The position numbers and the translations under genes were made by a program. A model generated the notes under the pieces. It did no database searches. It worked only from the letters and a program-made list of their open reading frames with translations, and was not told where the DNA came from. Positions 6,299-11,499 of a stretch of DNA of 11,499 nt are shown in pieces. The stretch lies in contig JAFZEB010000176.1 of assembly GCA_017560855.1 (NCBI GenBank), forward strand, positions 1 to 11,499, written 5' to 3'. Within the stretch, counting starts at the first letter, position 1. Each line of letters starts with the position of its first letter. The stretch is from Ruminiclostridium sp. GTDB taxonomy: Bacteria; Bacillota; Clostridia; Oscillospirales; Oscillospiraceae.

Positions 6299-7588
6299 TT
6301 ATGCGGTTGTTTGGCTTTCCATGTCATACTGAGCGCCCAGAATGTTATGGCAGCCCTCCAGAGCGTACTGGAGCTTGCTGTACACATTGGCGGACACCAG
6401 GGAGGTGTCGCCGGACTCATAGGCATCCATGGCCTTGTGCACATCCAGGATCAGATACTGGTCACCCGCACCGGCTCCCCGGTTCAACACCAGAAGGGGC
6501 ACATAGCTTACGCCAGTGACGGTGGTCTCGCCGGTTTCAAAATTCTTGGTGATCTCCAGGTTCAGGACGGCGGTGGTGTCGGTGTAATTTACGTTGACGG
6601 TGGCTGGGCTCTGGTTGGACACAAAGTTGCCCAGAGAGTAGCTCACAAAGCCGGTGCGGCTGGAGCCGTCGGGCAGGGTGACGGTCCGCTCTGCCTGGAT
6701 GGGCTGGGGCACGTGGGAGTGGCTGCCCAGGATGATATCGGCGCCGTTGGCGATGAGGAAGTCGGCCACGGTGTTCTGGTAGTCGTTCTGGGCGAACTGG
6801 TACTCAATGCCCCAGTGGATCATCACGGCGATGGCATCGGCCCCCAGAGATTCTGCGTGGGCCAGCTCAGCCTTCAGCTTGGCTTCGTCCAGGGTGGAGC
6901 ACTCGGCCATGTAGTCGGTGTTGAAGCGATTCAGACAGAAGGTGTTGGCATCGTTGATGGGAATGCCATTGGTGCCGTAGGTGTAGCTCAGGAATGCCAC
7001 CTGAATGCCGCCCACGTCCACCACCTGGATACCCTTGTTCTCATCGTACTCAGCCTGGGTGCGGTAGGAGCCGACATGCTCCAAACCGGCGGAATCCAGG
7101 GTGTCCAGGGTGCGGACCACGCCGTTGAAGCCCTTGTCCATAGAGTGGTTGTTGGCGGTGGACACCAGGTCGAAGCCGATCTCCTTCATGTTGTAGGCCA
7201 GAGCATCGGGGGCGCAGAACTGGGGATAGCCGGAGTAAGGAGGACCGTTCAGGGTGGTCTCAAAGTTTGCCACGGCGTAATCTGCCTGCTGGATCCAGGG
7301 GGCCACATACTGGAAGCAGTTCATGTAGCTGTAGGTGTCGGTGGCGGCGTCATAAGCGTCCTTGGTCTGGGGAGAATGACTCATGACGTCGCCGCAGACT
7401 GCCAGGGTGGCAGTGATGGGATCGGGATATTCGGTGGGTTCCTTCTGTTCCTGCTGGACCTGGGCATCGCTTCCGGTTTCCTTGGAGGCGGAACGGGCGG
7501 GCTTGCTGTCGTGGCGAATGCCCAGGGCAATCAGGAGGGCGCAGATCACCACCAGGATGGCGGCGATAGAAAGGATCTTTCTGTTCAT
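6299..7588 (-). CDS. CapA family protein (metallophosphatase fold), membrane-anchored
   Basis: The 429-residue protein has an N-terminal signal-anchor (MNRK, then a hydrophobic run about residues 5-23), a polar linker rich in Gln/Glu/Lys/Pro (about 24-57), and a CapA domain (PGA_cap family) outside the membrane. Domain motifs are LAVCGDVMSH (62-71), ANFETTL (107-113), STANNHSMDKG (143-153), IHWGIEY (257-263), GSHSHVPQP (288-296) and YSLGNFVS (317-324). The Asp/Asn/His positions of the calcineurin-like fold are all present. The family is named for Bacillus poly-gamma-glutamate capsule synthesis, but many clostridial members stand alone, as here: no capB or capC is nearby. A cell-surface hydrolase role is inference. 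GAGGG (7598-7594) precedes the ATG by 5 nt. It is the last gene of the operon, 13 bp after the flavoprotein gene. Confidence 0.9.
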   Translation of the reverse strand: MNRKILSIAAILVVICALLIALGIRHDSKPARSASKETGSDAQVQQEQKEPTEYPDPITATLAVCGDVMSHSPQTKDAYDAATDTYSYMNCFQYVAPWIQQADYAVANFETTLNGPPYSGYPQFCAPDALAYNMKEIGFDLVSTANNHSMDKGFNGVVRTLDTLDSAGLEHVGSYRTQAEYDENKGIQVVDVGGIQVAFLSYTYGTNGIPINDANTFCLNRFNTDYMAECSTLDEAKLKAELAHAESLGADAIAVMIHWGIEYQFAQNDYQNTVADFLIANGADIILGSHSHVPQPIQAERTVTLPDGSSRTGFVSYSLGNFVSNQSPATVNVNYTDTTAVLNLEITKNFETGETTVTGVSYVPLLVLNRGAGAGDQYLILDVHKAMDAYESGDTSLVSANVYSKLQYALEGCHNILGAQYDMESQTTA

Positions 7589-7601
7589 ACAAACCCTCGT
7601 T

Positions 7602-8228
7602 TCAGCGGATGAAGTTGGTGAAGGATTTCCGGGGAAGCTCCGGCACAGGGATCTGTGCCTTGCCTGCCTCCATGGCTTTCATGACGTAGGCCATGCTCTG
7701 GGCCAGGACCTGGATCGTCTGGACACCCTCAGCATCCTGGGCCACCTCGCCGGGTTTGTTGCCAAAGGCCAGAGGCCAGTAGAGGGAACCGGGGATGATC
7801 ATCTGGGCATAGTTGATGTAGTGGATCAGCTCGTCGATGGCGTTGACGGCACCGGCACGGCGGGCCACTGCCAGAGGTGCGCCAACCTTGAAGCGGAACT
7901 GACGGCCGTTGTTCATGTCGATGCAGCCCATGCGGTCCATAAAGCAGCGCATGCCGCTGGTGATGGAGGAGAAGTAGACGGGGGAGGCGAAGACCACACC
8001 GTCTGCCTGAGTGAGCTTCTGATACATCTCGTTGAGTCCGTCATCAGGGAGGGTGCATTCGTGGGTTTTGGCACAGCGGAAACAGCCGGTGCAGGGAGCT
8101 AGCTTGCTGCCAATGTGCAGGACCTCAAATTCGATCCCTTCCTGGGCAAAGACCTCGCCCATGAAGTCCAGGGCGGTTCTGGTGTTTCCGTTGGCTCTGG
8201 GGCTGCCGTTGATGGCAATGACTTTCAT
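7602..8228 (-). CDS. Iron-sulfur flavoprotein-type NAD(P)H/FMN reductase
   Basis: A 208-residue flavodoxin-fold protein of the NADPH-dependent FMN reductase family. MKVIAINGSPRANGNT at 1-16 is the FMN phosphate loop. The block ADGVVFASPVYFSSITSGMRCFMDR carries the conserved SPVYF..I flavin-binding turn. Cysteines 46, 49, 52 and 58 form a compact CX2CX2CX5C motif, as in the [4Fe-4S]-binding Isf proteins of methanogens and clostridia. An electron-transfer or small-molecule reductase role is likely; the substrate is unknown. The start ATG at 8228 has AGGAGG (8243-8238) 9 nt upstream. An open frame continuing to 8333 overlaps the preceding gene and is not used. The gap to the upstream hexokinase-like gene is 19 bp and to capA 13 bp, so the three are very probably cotranscribed. 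Confidence 0.9.
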   Translation of the reverse strand: MKVIAINGSPRANGNTRTALDFMGEVFAQEGIEFEVLHIGSKLAPCTGCFRCAKTHECTLPDDGLNEMYQKLTQADGVVFASPVYFSSITSGMRCFMDRMGCIDMNNGRQFRFKVGAPLAVARRAGAVNAIDELIHYINYAQMIIPGSLYWPLAFGNKPGEVAQDAEGVQTIQVLAQSMAYVMKAMEAGKAQIPVPELPRKSFTNFIR

Positions 8229-8247
8229 AGGTGTGTTCCTCCTGTTT

Positions 8248-9540
8248 TCAGCGGTTGTAGAGGGCGGCAGCGGCAGAGCCGACAGCCGGCATATCCTGGG
8301 TGGTGCAGAGGGTGATATGGTGGCCCAGCACATCCCTGGTAAAGGACTGCATCAGGGTTTCCAGACGATCTCGCAGCTGGGGGATTTCCAGAGCCTCACC
8401 GAATCCGCCCAGGCAGGCGGGTGCTTCGGGATCACGGCCGATCCCGGCAAAAGAAGCCATGGCAGACAGCATGGCGCAGACCAGACGAGCGGGACGGTCC
8501 AGCACGGCGTTGGCCAGGAAGAGAGCGATCTCCCGGTCCTGGGGCTCCTGGCAGAAGTGTGCGATGGTGCCGCCCGTTACGGGATCCTTCAGGAATTCGA
8601 TCACCGTAGCCAGATCCATGGTGGTCAGGGACAGGAAGCTGCGGCTGCAGCCGAAGGTCAGAAGTTTCCGTTCGGCGGCCTTCAGCATCACCAGACGGTA
8701 GGTATCGCCAATGTAATCGGTGGAGACGGCTTTCAGCAGCAGGTCCAGACCGGGGGCGTAGCAGTCCCGGTCCTTGGGCAGGTCGGCCATGCCCATGGGG
8801 ACCTGCTCGAAGGTGGAGAAGCCGCAGTCCATGAGCATCAGGTGGCTGGGAATGGCGTACCAGCGGACCACCATGGAGCCGGGGGCGGCAAAACCGCCGT
8901 CGATATTGGTGCCCCAGGTGAAACCCTGGTAGCGGCTCTGGCCGGGGGTTTCCACAGCGGCGGCCAGCTGAACGGCATTGGTCTGGGGAATGACCACCAG
9001 ATTCAAGTCTTCGTAACCGCGCTCCCTGAATTCCTCGCGGAGAATGGCCAGGATAGAGCGGCCTTCGTAGTCACTGACCTCCATGTTTCCGGGGAAGCGG
9101 CGAATGCAGGCATCTCCCTTGCTGTCGTAGTCCATGGGGAAGGGGAGGCAGAGGGCCACATCCTTGGCCCGGTCCAGCATAGGTTCCAGGAGTTCTGCAG
9201 CGGCGAAGAGGAGGTCTTCCAGAGGGGCGGGGTATTCCCGGCCGGGGACAGGGAAGCTGTCCTGTTCGGTGAGAGAGGGCTTGCCCTCCTGGAAGGTCAC
9301 CAGAGAAACCTTGACCTCCCGGTCGTCGATCTCGGCCACGGCCACAGGTTGACCATCGGGCAGTTCGCCGAAGGGTTTCAAAAAGGTGGGAAGCATGGGG
9401 ATGGAGGACTTGCCTCCGTATAAGGCAATACGCATCTGCGTTATGAATAACTGGGTCAGGGTGCGCAGATCCATGTCAGATTCCGACAGGCAGCAGGAGG
9501 CCAGCAGACTTTCCAGCTGTGCGCGGGTGGTGGTGTCCAT
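8248..9540 (-). CDS. Hexokinase-family protein with degenerate active site (putative pseudoenzyme)
   Basis: The 430-residue protein follows the eukaryote-type hexokinase layout by eye. SSIPMLPTFL (45-54) is the usual lead-in. VAVAEIDDREVKVSLV (67-82) sits where LALDLGGTNFRV belongs. LCLPFP (130-135) matches the FSFP strand. FPGNMEVSDYEGRSILAILREEFRERG (149-175) matches the small-domain segment after WTKGF. VVIPQTNAVQLAAA (182-195) sits at INDTVGT. YAPGLDLLLKAVSTDYIGDTYRLVMLK (261-287) matches the NPG..FEKM.SGMYLGE.VRL helix, and VGSAAAAL (420-427) the C-terminal GSGKGAAL. The expected catalytic Asp, the Thr-Lys, the two sugar-binding Glu and the Gly-Gly-Thr-Asn loop are all replaced. It therefore probably does not phosphorylate sugars and may be a scaffold or sensor. 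AGGAGG (9553-9548) is 7 nt before the ATG. First gene of the operon. The family call is good; the function is unknown. Confidence 0.72.
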   Translation of the reverse strand: MDTTTRAQLESLLASCCLSESDMDLRTLTQLFITQMRIALYGGKSSIPMLPTFLKPFGELPDGQPVAVAEIDDREVKVSLVTFQEGKPSLTEQDSFPVPGREYPAPLEDLLFAAAELLEPMLDRAKDVALCLPFPMDYDSKGDACIRRFPGNMEVSDYEGRSILAILREEFRERGYEDLNLVVIPQTNAVQLAAAVETPGQSRYQGFTWGTNIDGGFAAPGSMVVRWYAIPSHLMLMDCGFSTFEQVPMGMADLPKDRDCYAPGLDLLLKAVSTDYIGDTYRLVMLKAAERKLLTFGCSRSFLSLTTMDLATVIEFLKDPVTGGTIAHFCQEPQDREIALFLANAVLDRPARLVCAMLSAMASFAGIGRDPEAPACLGGFGEALEIPQLRDRLETLMQSFTRDVLGHHITLCTTQDMPAVGSAAAALYNR

Positions 9541-9576
9541 GGGGGAACCTCCTTTTTCAAAAAGAGTGGTGCCTTC

Positions 9577-9585
9577 ATTATACCA
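9577..9585 (-). promoter_or_regulatory. Extended -10 promoter of the hexokinase-like operon
   Basis: The minus strand reads TGGTATAAT (9585-9577), a perfect extended -10, about 37 bp before the start codon. The -35 region near 9600-9605 is weak (TTTATC at 9604-9599), as is common with TGn promoters. Confidence 0.65.
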
Positions 9586-9604
9586 TCTTTTTGGGAAAGA
9601 TAAA

Positions 9605-9626
9605 GCCCCGGAAAGAAATCCGGGGC
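9605..9626 (-). terminator. Second, backup hairpin downstream of the alcohol dehydrogenase
   Basis: GCCCCGG (9605-9611) and CCGGGGC (9620-9626) form a 7-bp GC-only stem with an 8-nt A-rich loop, followed on the minus strand by TTTATCTTT. It lies just after the main terminator and before the operon promoter, and could insulate the operon from read-through. Confidence 0.6.
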
Positions 9627-9628
9627 AT

Positions 9629-9659
9629 AAAAAAGAGACTGGCCGAAGCCAGTCTCTTT
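9629..9659 (-). terminator. Main terminator of the iron alcohol dehydrogenase gene
   Basis: A 12-bp stem, AAAGAGACTGGC (9632-9643) with its complement at 9648-9659, has a TTCG tetraloop on the minus strand. The minus-strand 3' arm runs into TTTTTTAT. It begins 20 bp after the stop codon. Confidence 0.94.
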
Positions 9660-9679
9660 GAGTAAGCCTTGTGGGAAGA

Positions 9680-10834
9680 TTATGCGTACATAGCCTTCTT
9701 GTACAGAGCCTCGACGTCCTTGACGGTGGTGATTCTGGGGTTGACCATGACGTTGCCGGACTTCATTGCGTCGACTGCCATCTGAGGAATCTTGTCCTCG
9801 GTGACACCAACGTCTGCCAGGCAAGCGGGGATGCCCAGATCCTTGTTCAGCTCGCGCAGAGCAACGCACAGGTCCTCAGCGACGAAGTCAGCGCCAGCCT
9901 TCTTGCCGGTGATGTACTCGTAGATCTTAGCATAACGGAAGTCTGCTGCCAGTGCGTTGAACTCGAAGCAGGTGGGCATCAGGACTGCGTTAGCAACACC
10001 GTGTGCAACGTGGAAGAATGCGGAAACGGGGTGGGACATAGCGTGGATGTCGCCCAGACGGTTGTTGGCGAAAGCGATACCAGCGAAGGTGGAGCCCAGC
10101 ATCATTGCGCAAGCAGCGTCGACGTCGTTGCGGCGAGCGACGAACTTACGGATGTTGCCGCCGATCAGCTCCATTGCCTTCTCAGCCATAGCCATGGAGA
10201 AGGGGTTAGCATCGGTGTTGATGTAGGATTCCATAGCGTGGATCAGAGCGTCAACGCCGCAAGCTGCAGCAACAGAAGCGGGAGCGGTCATGATCAGTTC
10301 GGGATCCAGAACTGCGTAGGTGGGAGAGATCTGGGGACCCAGGACGGACAGCTTGTAGTTACGAGCTTCGTCGGTGATAACTGCAGCGACGGTAACTTCG
10401 GAGCCGGTACCTGCGGTGGTGGGAACTGCGATCAGGGTGTCGATGGGGCCGGGAACCTTGCCAACGCCTTCGTAGTCGCCGATGGTGCCGCCGAACTTAG
10501 CAACGACGCCAACTGCCTTAGCAACGTCCATGGGGGAACCGCCGCCCAGAGCGATGATAGCGGTGCAGCCAGCAGCCTTGTACTGAGCAGCGCACTCGTC
10601 GACGCAGTCGGTGGTGGGGTTGGGAACGACGTCCAGGTACTCAGCGTACTTCAGGCCAGCGTCCTTGATGATAGCACGAACCTTATCGACAACACCGATA
10701 GCCTCCAGACCGCGGTCGGAGATCAGCATAACGTTGTCGGAACCAGCAGCCTTCAGGAAGTCAGGCAGCTTCTTCAGTGCGCCCAGGCCGAACTGGCAGT
10801 TCTGAGGAATAATGAAACCAAAATCCTTAATCAT
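9680..10834 (-). CDS. Iron-containing alcohol dehydrogenase
   Basis: A 384-residue group III (Fe-dependent) NAD(P)H alcohol dehydrogenase of usual length, reducing an aldehyde to an alcohol to reoxidise NAD(P)H during fermentation, in the cytosol. The N-terminal Rossmann-like domain carries IIALGGGSPMDVAKA (93-107) and VPTTAGTGSEVT (137-148). The C-terminal helical domain carries CGVDALIHAMESY (192-204) and GDIHAMSHPVSAFFHVAHG (261-279). Asp195, His199, His264 and His278 match the four iron ligands of the family. Sequence does not settle the substrate: ethanol, butanol and 1,3-propanediol dehydrogenases look alike here. Strong codon bias suggests high expression. The ATG at 10834 is preceded by AAAGGA (10850-10845). 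It has its own promoter and terminator, so it is probably monocistronic, with an ~85-nt leader. Confidence 0.95.
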   Translation of the reverse strand: MIKDFGFIIPQNCQFGLGALKKLPDFLKAAGSDNVMLISDRGLEAIGVVDKVRAIIKDAGLKYAEYLDVVPNPTTDCVDECAAQYKAAGCTAIIALGGGSPMDVAKAVGVVAKFGGTIGDYEGVGKVPGPIDTLIAVPTTAGTGSEVTVAAVITDEARNYKLSVLGPQISPTYAVLDPELIMTAPASVAAACGVDALIHAMESYINTDANPFSMAMAEKAMELIGGNIRKFVARRNDVDAACAMMLGSTFAGIAFANNRLGDIHAMSHPVSAFFHVAHGVANAVLMPTCFEFNALAADFRYAKIYEYITGKKAGADFVAEDLCVALRELNKDLGIPACLADVGVTEDKIPQMAVDAMKSGNVMVNPRITTVKDVEALYKKAMYA

Positions 10835-10924
10835 AGTAATCTATTCCTTTCCAAATATACTCATTTGCAATTTATGTAGATTAACCAAATCCCGAATGGA
10901 CTCGGTGAACCTGCTTGCACGTTT

Positions 10925-10953
10925 AGTATAACATTGAAACGGTAAACTGGCAA
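10925..10953 (-). promoter_or_regulatory. Promoter of the iron alcohol dehydrogenase, with a cre-like motif in the spacer
   Basis: On the minus strand, TTGCCA (10953-10948), a 17-bp spacer ending in TGT, and TATACT (10930-10925) form an extended -10 promoter. Transcription would start near 10918. Between the two hexamers, plus-strand TTGAAACGGTAAACT (10934-10948) fits the Bacillus cre consensus WTGNAANCGNWNNCW at all fixed positions except one core base. CcpA-type control is possible but not shown. Confidence 0.72.
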
Positions 10954-11110
10954 GTTATTCCCCCTTGAAAATATGTAACAATAATGAGGGGTCGATTTTG
11001 TCTACAATGTCTACTTGACAGGTGGATAGTCGTTTTTGACAGGTCAATTTTCACTGTAAACCGTCGATTTGCCATAAAAGCAAGAGGGTTGTGGGGGAGA
11101 ATCACGAAAA
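10954..11110. other. AT-rich intergenic stretch with short repeats upstream of the alcohol dehydrogenase
   Basis: I see no gene here. It holds TTGACAGGT twice (11015-11023, 11036-11044), GTCTAC twice (11000-11005, 11009-11014), and three related GTCGATTTTG-like words near 10991, 11029 and 11063. A CCCCT/AGGGG pair could form a loose hairpin near 10961-10990. It looks like regulator-binding DNA rather than coding sequence. Confidence 0.5.
11015..11047. repeat. 9-bp direct repeat TTGACAGGT, 21 bp apart
   Basis: Exact copies at 11015-11023 and 11036-11044 are offset by 21 bp, two helical turns. The second copy extends to TTGACAGGTCAA (11036-11047), an inverted repeat of TTGAC and GTCAA with 2 bp between. 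A tandem operator upstream of the alcohol dehydrogenase promoter is a reasonable reading. Confidence 0.55.
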
Positions 11111-11147
11111 CCCCCGAAAACCGTCCAGTTTGGGGGCGGTTCGGGGG
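11111..11147. repeat. GC-rich hairpin with competing partners
   Basis: CCCCCGAAAACCG (11111-11123) pairs with CGGTTCGGGGG (11137-11147) with a 2-nt bulge. The same CCCCC could instead pair with GGGGG at 11093-11097 or 11132-11136. On the minus strand the stem is followed by TTTTCG, a possible weak terminator. Confidence 0.55.
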
Positions 11148-11196
11148 CGTTCACTAAATGTTGTGGTTGTGTAGGAGAAAAACCAGCCTCGCAGAG

Positions 11197-11218
11197 TTTC
11201 GCCGCTGCAGCGGCGAAA
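11197..11218. repeat. Perfect 22-bp palindrome
   Basis: The half-site TTTCGCCGCTG (11197-11207) is followed directly by its exact reverse complement (11208-11218). With no spacer it would form a hairpin with a very small loop, a cruciform, or a symmetric protein-binding site. Confidence 0.75.
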
Positions 11219-11231
11219 TAAAGTGTGATCT

Positions 11232-11264
11232 GTTTTTCGGCGCGACATGTGCGTGCCGAAAAAC
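11232..11264. repeat. Strong hairpin, GTTTTTCGGC arms
   Basis: GTTTTTCGGC (11232-11241) pairs exactly with GCCGAAAAAC (11255-11264). A G-T wobble and two more pairs extend it inward, leaving a loop around ACATGTG. An alternative fold pairs GCCGA (11255-11259) with TCGGC (11270-11274). Confidence 0.7.
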
Positions 11265-11272
11265 TCTTCTCG

Positions 11273-11318
11273 GCCTGCAAACGTGCGCACTGCTTGCAGT
11301 GCGTGCGCTGCAGCAGGC
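11273..11318. repeat. Nested hairpin: GCCTGC/GCAGGC outside, CGCACTGC/GCAGTGCG inside
   Basis: The inner stem CGCACTGC (11286-11293) and GCAGTGCG (11296-11303) has a TT loop and is extended by wobble pairs to 11282/11307. The outer stem pairs 11273-11278 with 11313-11318. It lies directly after the U tract of the 6S-like RNA terminator in minus-strand reading. Confidence 0.65.
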
Positions 11319-11321
11319 TGC

Positions 11322-11356
11322 AAAAAAACACATCGGAAAAGATGCTTTTCCGATGT
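11322..11356 (-). terminator. Terminator downstream of the 6S-like RNA
   Basis: A perfect 12-bp stem, ACATCGGAAAAG (11330-11341) with 11345-11356, has a 3-nt loop. On the minus strand it is followed by G and seven T residues (11328-11322), so it is oriented to end a transcript entering from the right edge. Confidence 0.93.
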
Positions 11357-11499
11357 CTGAAAAATGCCCCGCTCTGGCCGTGTGGACCCAGTTAAAACCT
11401 GCACGAAATGGCAGGTGGGTCGCCTCCGCCGTGATTCATGCTTCCTTCTTCCAACCGAGGTCGGGAGGCCTGCAATCCACACGGCGAGTCAGCATCCCG
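11357..11499 (-). ncRNA. ssrS: Probable 6S RNA (5' end may lie beyond the window)
   Basis: Reading the minus strand from the right edge, GCCGTGTGGA (11485-11476) pairs perfectly with TCCACACGGC (11386-11377). The stem continues outward through CTC/GAG and ATGCT/GGCAT (11495-11491 with 11368-11364), giving a long closing rod. Inside it, GCCTCC (11469-11464) pairs with GGAGGC (11427-11422) as an upper stem. Between the stems, the 3' strand holds a small hairpin, CCTGC (11415-11411) with GCAGG (11402-11398), within GACCCA...TGGGTC. A long rod with a central bubble and a hairpin in its 3' strand is the known layout of Gram-positive 6S RNA, which binds sigma-A RNA polymerase and mimics an open promoter. 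With the terminator, the visible RNA is ~178 nt, close to the usual size. Identification is by architecture and recall of the family, without a covariance search. SRP RNA was considered and does not fit. Confidence 0.65.

Noticed and set aside
8229..8333. N-terminal extension of the flavoprotein gene
   Set aside because: It overlaps the 3' end of the hexokinase-like gene, and the flavodoxin fold begins at the ATG at 8228, which has a perfect AGGAGG.
10954..11000. TTGAAAATATGTAACAA (10965-10981) as a Rex operator upstream of the alcohol dehydrogenase
   Set aside because: It has TTG and AACAA ends but is one base short of the 18-bp Rex palindrome and the inner bases do not match. Too weak to call.
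11086..11147. G-quadruplex from four G-runs
   Set aside because: The loops between the G-runs are far longer than in stable quadruplexes, and the G-runs have a better duplex partner in the C5 tract.
11044..11482. Open frames of 95-126 residues on the minus strand over the hairpin field and 6S-like RNA
   Set aside because: They run through perfect palindromes and a terminator, show no recognisable motif, and overlap each other in different frames.
11357..11499. Right-edge RNA as signal recognition particle RNA (GGAAGAAGGAAGCA resembles the SRP S-domain)
   Set aside because: The paired 5' half (CAGGTC then a GGAA loop) is missing and the overall pairing is a long rod with a central bubble, which fits 6S RNA better.

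Overview
The window reads as chromosomal DNA of a GC-rich anaerobic Firmicute, most likely a gut Clostridia member of the Oscillospiraceae type (an inference from gene content and codon choice, not a database match). Supporting signs are strong AGGAGG-type ribosome binding sites, sigma-A-like promoters, U-tailed hairpin terminators, and a fermentative gene set: formate-tetrahydrofolate ligase, acetate kinase, an iron-dependent alcohol dehydrogenase and a Crp/Fnr-type regulator. fhs, ackA and the alcohol dehydrogenase use a narrow codon set that suggests high expression. No phage, transposon, CRISPR or defence genes are visible.

Layout. Positions 1-410 hold the 3' end of an IMP dehydrogenase gene (+), followed by a hairpin and fhs (507-2174, +). 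A hairpin terminator separates fhs from the convergent gene tmcAL (2226-3416, -). A 160-bp divergent promoter region lies between tmcAL and ackA (3577-4791, +), which ends at a strong terminator. A DUF2461 gene (4907-5572, +) then meets a Crp/Fnr-family regulator (5576-6229, -) with only 3 bp between their stop codons. Reading right to left, positions 9540 to 6299 form a three-gene minus-strand operon: a hexokinase-family protein that has lost its catalytic and sugar-binding residues, an iron-sulfur flavoprotein-type NAD(P)H/FMN reductase, and a membrane-anchored CapA-type metallophosphatase-fold protein. Two tandem hairpins separate it from the iron alcohol dehydrogenase gene (9680-10834, -).

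Positions 10835-11499 have no convincing protein gene but are rich in signals. They hold a good extended -10 promoter for the alcohol dehydrogenase with a cre-like motif in its spacer, a 9-bp direct repeat 21 bp apart, and a cluster of strong hairpins. At the right edge lies a rod-like structured RNA on the minus strand that looks like 6S RNA, with its own terminator.

Functionally, the left half links one-carbon and purine metabolism (IMPDH, 10-formyl-THF synthesis) to acetate metabolism (AckA makes ATP and acetate; TmcAL consumes acetate and ATP to modify tRNA-Met). The alcohol dehydrogenase on the right is a typical NADH-reoxidising fermentation step. The most unusual item is the degenerate hexokinase heading the operon at 6299-9540. 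The second is the 6S-like RNA with its neighbouring hairpin field.
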